NCBI RefSeq assembly: GCF_030814815.1
Contig: NZ_JAUSVR010000002.1
Span: 1-64,000, forward strand
Direction of reading: 5' to 3'
Length of the DNA stretch: 64,000 bases
Source: Ancylobacter amanitiformis
GTDB lineage: Bacteria > Pseudomonadota > Alphaproteobacteria > Rhizobiales > Xanthobacteraceae
The position numbers and the translations under genes were made by a program. The notes under the pieces are model-generated. The model was not told the DNA's origin. It saw nothing but the letters and a program-made list of their open reading frames with translations, and did no database searches. This document shows positions 7,296-15,482 of the stretch, piece by piece; the stretch's first letter is position 1, and the number at the start of each line of letters is the position of its first letter.

Positions 7296-7389
7296 CGCCG
7301 CAAGACTTCGCCGCAAGACTTCGCCGCAAGACTTCGCCGCAAGACTTCGCCGCAAGACTTCGCCGCAAGACTTCGCCGCAAGACTTCGC
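7286..7389. repeat. 13-bp tandem repeat, 8 copies
   Basis: Eight back-to-back copies of CGCAAGACTTCGC fill 7286-7389; the first copy has a single change (T for C at its eighth base). The array carries no spacers, so it is not CRISPR. As 13 is not a multiple of three, every frame reads a 13-residue period, so long open frames through it are by-products. It sits about 65 bases upstream of the tape measure start. Copy number probably varies between strains. Confidence 0.95.
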
Positions 7390-7455
7390 CGGAGGCGGCA
7401 GAGCCTTCGGATCGCGTGAACGCGGGCAGCATGTCCATCATCCCGGGAGAGCCCC

Positions 7456-8070
7456 ATGACCGACAGCTATGACAGCACGGCGGGCGAGAGCCTGACGGTG
7501 GAGATTTCCGCCGACACCAGCGCCTTTCGCCGCGAACTCTCCGAGGCCGAGCGGCTGGCGCGCGGCTTCGGCCGCGTGGTGGGCGATGCGCTCACCGGGG
7601 CGGCGCTGAAGGGCCGCGCGGCGGACGACGTGTTCCGCTCGCTGGTCTCGCGCCTGTCGACACTCGCGCTCGACGCCGCCTTCCGTCCGCTGGAGCAGGG
7701 TCTTGCCGGCCTGTTTCAAGGCGCCCTCGGCGGCACCCTGGGCGGCGCGCTGGGCTTTGCCAAAGGCAGCGCCTTCCAGGGTGGGCGCGTGGTGCCCTTC
7801 GCGCAGGGCGGCGTGGTGGCGGCGCCGACCTATTTCCCGCTTGCCGGTGGCCAGACCGGCCTGATGGGCGAGCGCGGCGCCGAGGCGATCCTGCCGCTCA
7901 GCCGCGGGCCGGACGGACGGCTGGGCGTTGCTGCCGGCGGGGCGAGCGGACGCGCCGTCAACGTGACGGTGAACGTGACCACTCCCGATCCCGGCGCCTT
8001 CCGCCGCTCGGAGGCCTATCTCGCCGGCCTCGTCACCCGCGCCGTCGCGCGCGGCGAAAGGAGCCTCTAG
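7456..8070 (+). CDS. short tail tape measure protein (GTA gp11-like)
   Basis: A 204-residue protein: TVEISADTSAFRRELSEAER at the N-terminus, Gly/Ala-rich helices (GALGGTLGGALGFAKG), then the conserved FAQGGVVAAPTYFPLAGGQT, LMGERGAEAILPLSRG and VNVTVNVTTPDPGAFRRSEA. These motifs define the short tape measure of RcGTA-type particles, which is far shorter than in siphophages because the GTA tail is short. The length matches. A GGGAGAGCCCC ribosome region precedes the ATG. The gene looks intact. Confidence 0.88.
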   Translation: MTDSYDSTAGESLTVEISADTSAFRRELSEAERLARGFGRVVGDALTGAALKGRAADDVFRSLVSRLSTLALDAAFRPLEQGLAGLFQGALGGTLGGALGFAKGSAFQGGRVVPFAQGGVVAAPTYFPLAGGQTGLMGERGAEAILPLSRGPDGRLGVAAGGASGRAVNVTVNVTTPDPGAFRRSEAYLAGLVTRAVARGERSL

Positions 8071-8712
8071 ATGCCGGCCTTCCACGAGACGCTGTTTCCG
8101 CTCGACATCGCGCTTGGCGCGGCGGGCGGGCCGGAGCGGGCGACCGAGATCGTCACCACGCTCACCGGCCGGGAGGAGCGCAACACGCGGCTGCATCACT
8201 CGCGCCGGCGCTGGGATGCCGGCTATGGCGTGACGTCGCTGGCCCAGCTCTCCGCCGTGGTGGCCTTCTTCGAGGAGCGGCGCGGCCGGCTTTACGGCTT
8301 CCGCTGGCGCGACCGGCTGGATCACGCCTCCGCGGCGCCGGGGGCGGGCGTGACGCCGTTCGACCAGAACCTTGGAACGGGCGACGGGGAGCGGGCTGCG
8401 TTCACGCTCGCCAAGGCCTATGGCGGCGCGCACGCCCCCTATGTGCGGCCCATCGCCAAGCCGGTGGCGGGGTCGGTGCGCGTCGCGATCAATGGGGCGG
8501 AGCGGGTGGTGGGCGAGCATTTCACGCTCGATGCGACGACCGGCACCGTCACCTTTCTCGCGGGACATGTGCCGGGTGCCGGCGCCAGCGTGACGGCGGG
8601 CTTCCTGTTCGATGTGCCGGTGCGCTTCGATACCGATTTCCTGGAGGTCAACCTCACCGCCTTCGAGGCCGGCGCCATTCCGCGCATCCCGATCCTCGAG
8701 ATCCGGCCGTGA
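8071..8712 (+). CDS. distal tail protein, DUF2460 (GTA gp12-like)
   Basis: A 213-residue DUF2460/TIGR02217 protein: FHETLFPLDIALGAAGGPER, an EERNTRLHHSRRRWDAGYGV segment, FFEERRGRLYGFRWRDRLDH and a C-terminal VRFDTDFLEVNLTAFEAGAI. It starts two bases after the tape measure stop, at AGATG. In GTA particles it forms the distal tail ring that joins the tube to the baseplate. It is complete and conserved. Confidence 0.92.
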   Translation: MPAFHETLFPLDIALGAAGGPERATEIVTTLTGREERNTRLHHSRRRWDAGYGVTSLAQLSAVVAFFEERRGRLYGFRWRDRLDHASAAPGAGVTPFDQNLGTGDGERAAFTLAKAYGGAHAPYVRPIAKPVAGSVRVAINGAERVVGEHFTLDATTGTVTFLAGHVPGAGASVTAGFLFDVPVRFDTDFLEVNLTAFEAGAIPRIPILEIRP

Positions 8713-8767
8713 GCGCCGGGAACGTGAGCGGCGGAAACGTGAGCTTCGGGAACAGGAGGAGCGGAAC

Positions 8768-9625
8768 ATGAGAGACCTGCCCGCCGGCCTTGCCGCCGCG
8801 CTCGCCACCGGCGCGACCACGCTCGCGCGCTGCTGGCGCATCACCCGTCCGGATGGCGTGGTGATCGGCATCACCGAGCATGACGAGGACCTGTTCGTGG
8901 CCGATACCCGCTTCCGCGCGGCGGGCGGGGTGACCGGGAGCGAGGAAGCGTCCGCGCTCGGCTTCTCGGTCGACGGTGGGGAAATGTCCGCCGCGCTGTC
9001 CTCCGACCTCATCGATGAAGGCGACCTTGCCGCCGGCCGCTATGACGGTGCAGAGGTCGAGCTGATCCTGGCCGACTGGTCGGCACCCGCGAATTTCCTT
9101 CGGCTGCGGGGCGGCACCATCGGCGAGGTGCGGCGCGAGGGCGGGGCGTTCACCGCCGAGCTGCGCGCGCTGTCCAGCCGGCTGAATATCGTGCGGGGCC
9201 GGCTTTTCACCGGCGGCTGCGACGCCGATCTCGGCGATGCGCGCTGCAAGGTGGCGCTGGAAGGGGCCTATCGCGGCAGCGGCACCGTTTCCACGGTCGA
9301 GGGCGCGAGCCTGCTCGTTGCGGCGGGGCTCGACGGCTTTGCCGGCGGCTGGTTCACGCAGGGCCGGCTCGTCTTCACCTCCGGCGCCAACGAAGGCTTT
9401 GCCTGCGAGGTGAAGACCCACGCCACGGCCGGCGTGGCGCGGCTGGAGCTATGGCAGCGCCCACCCGAACCGCTTGGCGTCGGCGATGCCTTCATTGTCA
9501 CGGCGGGCTGCGACAAGCGCTTCGAGACGTGCCGCGACCGTTTCGCCAACGCGCTCAATTTTCGCGGCTTCCCGCACATGCCGGGCAATGACGCGGTGCT
9601 GCGCGTCGCCGTGCCGGGAGGCTGA
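8768..9625 (+). CDS. baseplate hub protein, DUF2163 (GTA gp13-like)
   Basis: A 285-residue DUF2163 protein: LAAALATGATTLARCWRITR, a GITEHDEDLFV motif, a VDGGEMSAALSSDLIDEGDL block and a Cys-rich C-terminus with FTGGCDADLGDARCKV and CDKRFETCRDRFAN. The cysteine pattern matches RcGTA gp13, where an iron-sulfur cluster is reported. The ATG has an AGGAGG ribosome site preceded by small AACGTGAGC repeats. It is followed after two bases by the NlpC/P60 start. Confidence 0.9.
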   Translation: MRDLPAGLAAALATGATTLARCWRITRPDGVVIGITEHDEDLFVADTRFRAAGGVTGSEEASALGFSVDGGEMSAALSSDLIDEGDLAAGRYDGAEVELILADWSAPANFLRLRGGTIGEVRREGGAFTAELRALSSRLNIVRGRLFTGGCDADLGDARCKVALEGAYRGSGTVSTVEGASLLVAAGLDGFAGGWFTQGRLVFTSGANEGFACEVKTHATAGVARLELWQRPPEPLGVGDAFIVTAGCDKRFETCRDRFANALNFRGFPHMPGNDAVLRVAVPGG

Positions 9626-9627
9626 CC

Positions 9628-12600
9628 ATGTCGATCGATGACATTCGGGCGCGGATCCTCACCGAGGCGCGACACTGGATCGGCACGCCCTACCTGCACC
9701 GGGCTTCCTGCAAGGGGCATGGCGCTGACTGCCTCGGGCTGGTGCGCGGGGTGTGGCGGGCGGTCATCGGCGAGGAGCCGGAGGGGTTGCCTTCCTATGC
9801 GCCCGACTGGGCCGAGGCGACGCGCGCCGAGCAGATGGCGCAGGCGGCGCTGCGGCACATGCGGGCGGTTCCACTCGCGGACATCGCGCCCGGCGACGTG
9901 CTGCTGTTTCGCTGGCGGGCGCATCTGCCGGCCAAGCACGCGGCGATCCTGGTGAGCGGGGACCCGTGGAGCGGGGGCGCCTCGCAGCCGACCTATCCCT
10001 GGCGCGGGCGCATCACCTGCCATCCCGCGCCGGACCGGCCCGGCTCGCCGGACGGAACGGCAACCGCGGCTGCGCAGGTGGCGGCGCTGTTCGGCACCGC
10101 CTCGGCCGCGCATTTCACGGTGACGGGCGGTGCGGTGAATTATGCGGGGCCGGCGGAATGGACGTTGCGCCGCATGGTGCTGCACTACGCCCGGCTGGTT
10201 GAACTGGCCGGCGGGGTGGAAGCCTTCATCATCGGCTCCGAAATGGCGGCGCTGACACGGGTACGCTCGGCCTCCGGCGTCTACCCCGCGGTGACGCAGT
10301 TCGCGTCGCTGGCCAGCGAAGTGCGTACCGTGCTGCGCGCCGGAACCAGCATCGGCTATGCCGCCGACTGGACCGAATATGGCAGCCATGTGCGCGAGGG
10401 CGGAGCGGAGCTGCGCTTTCCGCTCGATCCGCTCTGGGCCTCGCCGGCGATCGATTTCATCGGCATCGACTGGTACGCCCCCATCGCCGACTGGCGCGAT
10501 GGCGACGCCCATCTCGACGCGGCGGCGCATGCGAGCGGCTATGACCGGGCCTATCTCGCCGCCAATGTCCGTGGCGGGGAGGGCTTCGACTGGTATTACC
10601 CGGATGATGCCGCCCGCAACGCGCAGGCGCGGCTGCCCATCACCGACGGGGCCCATGGCGAGCCCTGGGTGTTTCGCCAGAAGGACATCGCGTCGTGGTG
10701 GAGCCATGCCCATCACGAGCGGGTCGGCGGGGTGCGGATGGCGAGCCCGACGGACTTCGCGCCGGGCTCCAAGCCGGTGCGGCTGACCGAATTCGGCTGT
10801 GCCGCCGTGGACAAGGGGGCGAACCGCCCGAGCGTCTTCCCCGATCCGAAATCGGTCGAGAACGGCCTGCCGCCCTTCTCCAACGGCCAGCGCGACGACC
10901 TGATGCAGCGCCGCCATCTGGAGGCGACGCTGGACGGTTTCGCGCAGGAGGACGCCAACCCGCCGGCCGCGCTGCCGGGCGGGCAGATGATCGATCCGGC
11001 GTCCATCTATGCCTGGACCTGGGACGCGCGGCCCTTTCCGATCTTCCCGCTCGCCCGTGACATCTGGGCGGATGGCGCCAACTGGCGCACCGGGCACTGG
11101 CTGACCGGCCGGCTCGGTGCCGCCCCGCTCGCCGAACTCTGTGCGCGGCTGGCGGAGGATTTCGGCGCCAGCCTCGACGCCTCGCAACTGCGCGGGGTGA
11201 TTGATGGCTATGTGGTCGACCGGCCGATGACGGCGCGCGCGGCGCTGGAGCCGCTGGCGCAGGCCTTCGGCTTCGATCTGATGGAGAACGGGGAGGGGCT
11301 TGCGCTGCGCCCGCGCGGCGGACGTCTTGTGGCGACGCTCTCGGACGAGGATATCGTCGCCGGCGAGGACATGGCCGTGCCGAGCTTCACCCGCGCCAGT
11401 GAGGATGAACTGCCGCGCAGCGTCACGCTCGGCTTCACGGACGGTTTGAACGATTATCGCCGGGCCACCGCCGCCTCGCGCCGCCTTGCCGGCCGGGCGC
11501 GGGCCGAGACCGCGCTGGACCTCGCGATGATCGCCGATAGCGGTCTCGTCGCCGGCCTTGCCGAAATGGGGTTGCAGGATGCCTGGGCCGGCCGCGAGAG
11601 CGGGCGCCTCACCCTGCCGCCCTCGCGCCTCGCCCTGGAGCCGGGCGACGTGGTGCGGATCGACCGCGACGGTCGGCAGCTTCTGGTGGAAATCACCGCC
11701 ATCGAGGATCGCGAGGCGCGCACCATTTCCGTGCGCGGCATCGACCCGGCGGTCTTCAGCCTCGCGGTGCGAACCGAGCGCCCGCCGCCCGTGACCGTGC
11801 CGGCGAGCCACGGCCCTGCCGAGCTGGCGCTGCTGGGATTGCCGGCCGTGCTCGACACCAGCCCGACAGCTTTGTCCTGGCTGGCCGCCTTCGCCTCTCC
11901 CTGGCCGGGCGCCATGGCGGTGTGGCGGCAGGTGGATGGGGCGAGCTTCGAGCGGGTGGCGACGCTGGCCGCGCCGGCGGTGATGGGCGAAACGCTGAAC
12001 GAGCTCGCGCCCGGTGCACCCTGGCGCTGGCATCACGGCCCGGTGCTCGAGGTTGAGCTCTATGGCGGCCTGCTGGCGGCCGCGAGCGCGGAAGCGGTGC
12101 TGGGCGGAGCCAATGGGCTGGTGCTGCTCGCGCCTGACGGGAGTGTCGAACTCCTGCAATTCATGGAGGCGCAGTTGATCGGGGAACGCCGCTGGCGCCT
12201 TTCAGGGCTGCTGCGCGGTCAGCTTGGCACCGAGGCGTCGACCCGCGCCATCTGGCCGGCGGGCACGCGTCTCGTGCGGCTCGACGCGAACCTGACCGCG
12301 ACGGCGAGCGGGCTCGATCTTCTCGGCCGCGGCATCGTTCTGCGCGTTGGGCGGGCGGATCGCGACCATGGCGACGAGGGCGTCGCGCAGATCGCCGGAA
12401 ATGTCGGCCCCGCCGCGCTGTGGCCGCTGGCGCCGGTGCAGCCGCGGGCGCGCCGTGTCGCGGAGGGCGTCGCGCTGAGCTGGATCCGGCGCACGCGGAT
12501 CGGCGGCGATTCCTGGGATCTCAACGAGGTGCCGCTCGGCGAAGAGACCGAGGCCTACCGCATCGACCTCCTCAATGGCGGCGCCGTGGTGCGCAGCGTC

Positions 12601-12747
12601 ATCACCACGGTGCCGGCCCTGCTTTACGCGACAGTGGACGAGATTGCCGATTTCGGCGCGCCGCAACCCTTCCTCGACGTGCGCATCGTCCAGCTCTCGG
12701 CGAGCGTGGGCCCCGGCTGGCCGCTGGACGCGCGCCTTCCGCTCTGA
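9628..12747 (+). CDS. fused NlpC/P60 peptidase-GTA megatron tail protein
   Basis: One 1039-residue frame joins two genes that are separate in RcGTA. Residues 1-108 are an NlpC/P60 peptidase (gp14): Cys35 in GADCLGLV and His104 in LPAKHAAIL are the catalytic pair. At about residues 109-113 it switches directly to the interior of gp15, the 1300-residue host-interaction hub: a glycoside-hydrolase-like TIM barrel (FIIGSEMAALTRVRSASGVY, IDFIGIDWYAPIADWRDGD, YAWTWDARPFPIFP), then the PF13550-type tail domain and a C-terminal FN3-like end. The peptidase C-terminus and about the first 400 residues of gp15 are missing. An in-frame deletion is the simplest explanation. Whether the fusion assembles is unknown. 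Confidence 0.85.
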   Translation: MSIDDIRARILTEARHWIGTPYLHRASCKGHGADCLGLVRGVWRAVIGEEPEGLPSYAPDWAEATRAEQMAQAALRHMRAVPLADIAPGDVLLFRWRAHLPAKHAAILVSGDPWSGGASQPTYPWRGRITCHPAPDRPGSPDGTATAAAQVAALFGTASAAHFTVTGGAVNYAGPAEWTLRRMVLHYARLVELAGGVEAFIIGSEMAALTRVRSASGVYPAVTQFASLASEVRTVLRAGTSIGYAADWTEYGSHVREGGAELRFPLDPLWASPAIDFIGIDWYAPIADWRDGDAHLDAAAHASGYDRAYLAANVRGGEGFDWYYPDDAARNAQARLPITDGAHGEPWVFRQKDIASWWSHAHHERVGGVRMASPTDFAPGSKPVRLTEFGCAAVDKGANRPSVFPDPKSVENGLPPFSNGQRDDLMQRRHLEATLDGFAQEDANPPAALPGGQMIDPASIYAWTWDARPFPIFPLARDIWADGANWRTGHWLTGRLGAAPLAELCARLAEDFGASLDASQLRGVIDGYVVDRPMTARAALEPLAQAFGFDLMENGEGLALRPRGGRLVATLSDEDIVAGEDMAVPSFTRASEDELPRSVTLGFTDGLNDYRRATAASRRLAGRARAETALDLAMIADSGLVAGLAEMGLQDAWAGRESGRLTLPPSRLALEPGDVVRIDRDGRQLLVEITAIEDREARTISVRGIDPAVFSLAVRTERPPPVTVPASHGPAELALLGLPAVLDTSPTALSWLAAFASPWPGAMAVWRQVDGASFERVATLAAPAVMGETLNELAPGAPWRWHHGPVLEVELYGGLLAAASAEAVLGGANGLVLLAPDGSVELLQFMEAQLIGERRWRLSGLLRGQLGTEASTRAIWPAGTRLVRLDANLTATASGLDLLGRGIVLRVGRADRDHGDEGVAQIAGNVGPAALWPLAPVQPRARRVAEGVALSWIRRTRIGGDSWDLNEVPLGEETEAYRIDLLNGGAVVRSVITTVPALLYATVDEIADFGAPQPFLDVRIVQLSASVGPGWPLDARLPL

Positions 12748-12770
12748 CTTCACCCCGACAGGACATTCCG

Positions 12771-13460
12771 ATGAGCGAGACGACACCGTTGCTCGCGCTG
12801 CCGCTGCTCGCGGCGGCGCAGGCGCAGAAACACGTCACCCATAACGAGGCGCTGCTGCAGCTCGACGCTCTCGCGCAACTGGCCGTGATCGACCGGGTGC
12901 ACACGACGCCGCCCGGCGGGGCGGTGGCGGGCGATCGCTACCTGGTCGCGCCCGGTGCGGGCGGCGACTGGGCCGGGCGCGACGGGCAGATCGCGCTGCA
13001 GGACGGAGGCTGGACCTTTCTCGTGCCGCGGGCGGGCTGGCGCCTGTTCGTCGCCGCCGAGCGCACGACGCTGGTCCATACCGGCACGGGCTGGGCGGAT
13101 CTGCTTGCCGGCACGCCCTTGGGCGGCACGGTGGCGCTGCGCGCCGTGGAGCAGGAACTGGTGCTGAGCGGCGCCTTCGTGACCTCCTCCATCGCCATTC
13201 CCGACCGGGCCATCTGCCTCTGCGTCGCCAGCCGCACGGTGGCGGCGGTCACCGGCGCCACGGCCTATGAAGTGGGCATCGCCGGTGAAACCTCGAAATT
13301 CGGCGGCCTTCTGAGCGTCGCGGCGGGCGCGAGCAATGTCGGCGTGATCGGGCCGCAGGCCTTCTACGCCACCACGCCGCTGCGCGTGAGCGCGCTGGGC
13401 GGCTCCTTCACCGGCGGGCGCGTGCGCCTCGCTCTGTTCTTCCTCGCCTTCGGCATCTGA
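12771..13460 (+). CDS. DUF2793 protein of the tail/spike region
   Basis: A 229-residue protein: TPLLALPLLAAAQAQKHVTH, LLQLDALAQLAVIDR, then DGQIALQDGGWTFLVPRAGW. This QAQKHVTHNEAL module is the DUF2793 family, found right after megatron genes in GTA and temperate phage clusters of alphaproteobacteria. The C-terminal 90 residues look like a separate beta-rich, possibly binding, domain. The start is ATG 12771, upstream of which AGGACA is the ribosome site. Function beyond structural or attachment is not known. Confidence 0.85.
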   Translation: MSETTPLLALPLLAAAQAQKHVTHNEALLQLDALAQLAVIDRVHTTPPGGAVAGDRYLVAPGAGGDWAGRDGQIALQDGGWTFLVPRAGWRLFVAAERTTLVHTGTGWADLLAGTPLGGTVALRAVEQELVLSGAFVTSSIAIPDRAICLCVASRTVAAVTGATAYEVGIAGETSKFGGLLSVAAGASNVGVIGPQAFYATTPLRVSALGGSFTGGRVRLALFFLAFGI

Positions 13461-13475
13461 CGCCGCGGAGCCCCC

Positions 13476-13781
13476 ATGCCCTATGAATCCGCCAAGGACC
13501 CCTGGCGCGGCAGCGCCGTCTCACCCACCAGCCTCGGCCGCAGCGGCGAGGCGGTCATGCCGAGCGATACCGCAGATCTCCCGCGCTACGCCCGCGTCCG
13601 CGTGTTCGCGCCCGGGACGCTCGACAGCGCGCAGGTCTGCATCCTTCCCGTGTGGAACGAGGATGACGAGGCGATTGTCCTGTCGCTGCCGATCGGCTTG
13701 CCCATCGTCCTCGAATTCCTCGTCCGGCGCGTGCTCGCGACCGGCACGAGCGCCGGCCTCGACATCCACACGGTGATCTGA
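13476..13781 (+). CDS. spike base-like protein (Rcc01079 type)
   Basis: A 101-residue protein: an N-terminal linker, then SDTADLPRYARVRVFAPGTL and LEFLVRRVLATGTSAGLDIH. The motif Ser-Asp-Thr-x-Asp-Leu-Pro near the start and Val-Arg-Arg-Val...Ala-Thr-Gly-Thr near the end matches the spike base protein family named after Rcc01079, part of the RcGTA head spike. In Rhodobacter these genes are at a separate locus, whereas here the gene adjoins the tail cluster. Assignment is by motif order only. Confidence 0.65.
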   Translation: MPYESAKDPWRGSAVSPTSLGRSGEAVMPSDTADLPRYARVRVFAPGTLDSAQVCILPVWNEDDEAIVLSLPIGLPIVLEFLVRRVLATGTSAGLDIHTVI

Positions 13782-13818
13782 GCCCGCCGATCCCGAACCG
13801 GCCATCCACGGAGGTTCC

Positions 13819-13992
13819 ATGAGCGCACTCGGACCCGGCCTGTCACCGGGCGGGTGGGGGCGCCGCGCGCTCCCACGGCTCCGTCACGGCTACGTCGTCC
13901 TCCGCGGCAAGGCGGCCGACGGCACGCATTTCACCGTTCGCGCCCGGCGCGACGGCACCACCCTCCTCGTCCTGATAGGAAAGGTATTCTGA
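13819..13992 (+). CDS. small basic protein upstream of SGNH spike gene
   Basis: A 57-codon frame with a GGAGGTTCC ribosome site before ATG 13819. The product is Arg-rich with a C-terminal beta-strand pattern (HGYVVLRGKAADGTHFTVRA, then TTLLVLIGKVF). Its TGA overlaps the next ATG (TGATG), which implies coupling. No family is recognised; it may be a fold-back partner or chaperone for the large spike protein. Confidence 0.5.
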   Translation: MSALGPGLSPGGWGRRALPRLRHGYVVLRGKAADGTHFTVRARRDGTTLLVLIGKVF

Positions 13993-15275
13993 TGTCCGGA
14001 GAAATCGATCTGGCCGTCCCCCGCACGCTGAGCCATGCCATCGGCCATGACGCGCAGGGCTATTTCGGCCGGCAGGCCACGGACAGGCTGGTGCGCTACG
14101 CCCAGAGCCACGCGGTGCCGTGGGAGCGGGCCGGCGCGGTCGTCGACATCGACTTCATCTATGACCGCGCGAGCTGGTACGGGCTCAAATTCGCGTCCAT
14201 CGACCGGTTTCTCGCCGCCGTCGGCGGCACGGTGCTTTCGGGCACGGGTGCGAGCCGCGTCATTCGCCTGCCCTGGACGGATAATTCGGTCTACGTGGTC
14301 GCCGAGTTCATCAACTCCGCGGAAGCCTGGGCGAGCGGCTCGCGCTACCCCTACGAGTTTTATTCCAACGATAACAACAGAATGACCGCATCGCGGACCA
14401 CGTCGGGGTTTCTGGGTGTGGCGGCGGTCACTGCGGGCACGACATCGTACCTGCCGGCCGGGTTCGGCCCGATCGGCGGGCCGATCCTGCGGCTGGCGGC
14501 CTCCTACGGCGCCACCATGCGCGGCGCCTATAATGGGCAGGATGCGCAGCTGTCGACCAACTGGCCCGGGGCGCCGGTGGTAACGAATCTCGTTGTCGGC
14601 GGGGACCGCAACGGCGCGAATTTCGGCTCGCCGTTCCGCCGGTTCACGATCTACGCCGACGCCGTCACCGATACGGCTCGCATCAAGGCGGATAGCCTCC
14701 CGGTGTGGGATTGCTGGGTGGACGGCGACAGCTATGGCGGCGGCGCGGGCAACCCCGAGGTCGGCTTCGGGCGCTCGCTGGCGCTGCTCGGCTGGACGCC
14801 TTACATGACGGCGGTCGGCGGCTCGACGCTGGAGCAGATCAAGACGCGCATGCTGGCGGCGCCGGCCTTCGCCAAGGCCTTGCCCACTCTCTGGTGGGAC
14901 GGCGACAATAACAGCTACGACGCGACGACGGCCAATGATGTCGCCCGCCATCAGGCCATCATCACGGCGTTGGGCCATACCAACTATCTCATCATCCCCA
15001 CCGCCAAGCGCGAGGGGCAGGCGGCGTTGGCGCAGACGGCCGTCACCGCGCTCACCGCGGCGCTGCTCGCGGCCAATCCCGGCAAGGTGCTGCCGCCCAT
15101 GCCGTATCTCCTCAGTCTCGGCAATGGCACGACGGACAACACCGCGGTGGCCAATGGCAACGTGCCGCCCTCGGCCCTCGCCGATGGCGTGCACCTCACC
15201 TCGCCGGCCATGAGCGGGATCGCGGCCCTGGTCGACAGCGCCATGCGCGGCGCCGGGTGGGGCATGGCGGCCTGA
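13992..15275 (+). CDS. SGNH/GDSL esterase-like spike or fibre protein
   Basis: A 427-residue protein. Residues about 1-235 form a beta-rich region without recognised motifs. The rest is an SGNH hydrolase: Gly245-Asp246-Ser247 in the block-I motif WVDGDSYGGG, a GGS block-II at AVGGSTLEQI, a WWDGDNNSYD loop standing where block III carries Asn, and Asp398-x-x-His401 in LADGVHLTSP. Such enzymes on phage particles usually remove acetyl or other ester groups from surface polysaccharide. The N-terminal region probably anchors it to the spike base. It looks complete. ATG overlaps the preceding stop. Confidence 0.78.
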   Translation: MSGEIDLAVPRTLSHAIGHDAQGYFGRQATDRLVRYAQSHAVPWERAGAVVDIDFIYDRASWYGLKFASIDRFLAAVGGTVLSGTGASRVIRLPWTDNSVYVVAEFINSAEAWASGSRYPYEFYSNDNNRMTASRTTSGFLGVAAVTAGTTSYLPAGFGPIGGPILRLAASYGATMRGAYNGQDAQLSTNWPGAPVVTNLVVGGDRNGANFGSPFRRFTIYADAVTDTARIKADSLPVWDCWVDGDSYGGGAGNPEVGFGRSLALLGWTPYMTAVGGSTLEQIKTRMLAAPAFAKALPTLWWDGDNNSYDATTANDVARHQAIITALGHTNYLIIPTAKREGQAALAQTAVTALTAALLAANPGKVLPPMPYLLSLGNGTTDNTAVANGNVPPSALADGVHLTSPAMSGIAALVDSAMRGAGWGMAA

Positions 15276-15302
15276 TCGCCATCCCCAGAGGAAGGTAGGA
15301 AA

Positions 15303-15350
15303 CGGATGGGCCGGGCGCTGTGCCCCCCAAGGCGCCGCCCGGCCCATCCG
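15303..15350 (+). terminator. 15-bp hairpin after spike gene
   Basis: CGGATGGGCCGGGCG (15303-15317) pairs perfectly with its complement at 15336-15350 around an 18-base loop, 28 bases after the spike stop. There is no T-run, so termination would not be classic intrinsic. It separates the particle genes from the lysis genes and may mark an mRNA end or RNA-processing site. Confidence 0.5.
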
Positions 15351-15482
15351 GTCATCGCGCGTTGGTCCTGCACGCACGACGACGCCTCGATACTACGTGG
15401 CGATCGCCTCCGCGGTAAATGCGCCGTGAGTTGAGCCGTCGCCGGCGCGTTCCAATCCTTGCCGATATTCCGGAGACGTTTC

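Noticed and set aside
7286..7389. Possible CRISPR array or repeat protein in the 13-bp repeat region
   Set aside because: Units are directly adjacent with no spacers, are too short for CRISPR, and no ribosome site or homologous repeat protein supports coding.
9268..12159. 963-codon minus-strand frame opposite the megatron gene
   Set aside because: It is an antisense shadow with Arg/Gly/His-rich composition and no domain motifs; the plus strand carries conserved tail domains.
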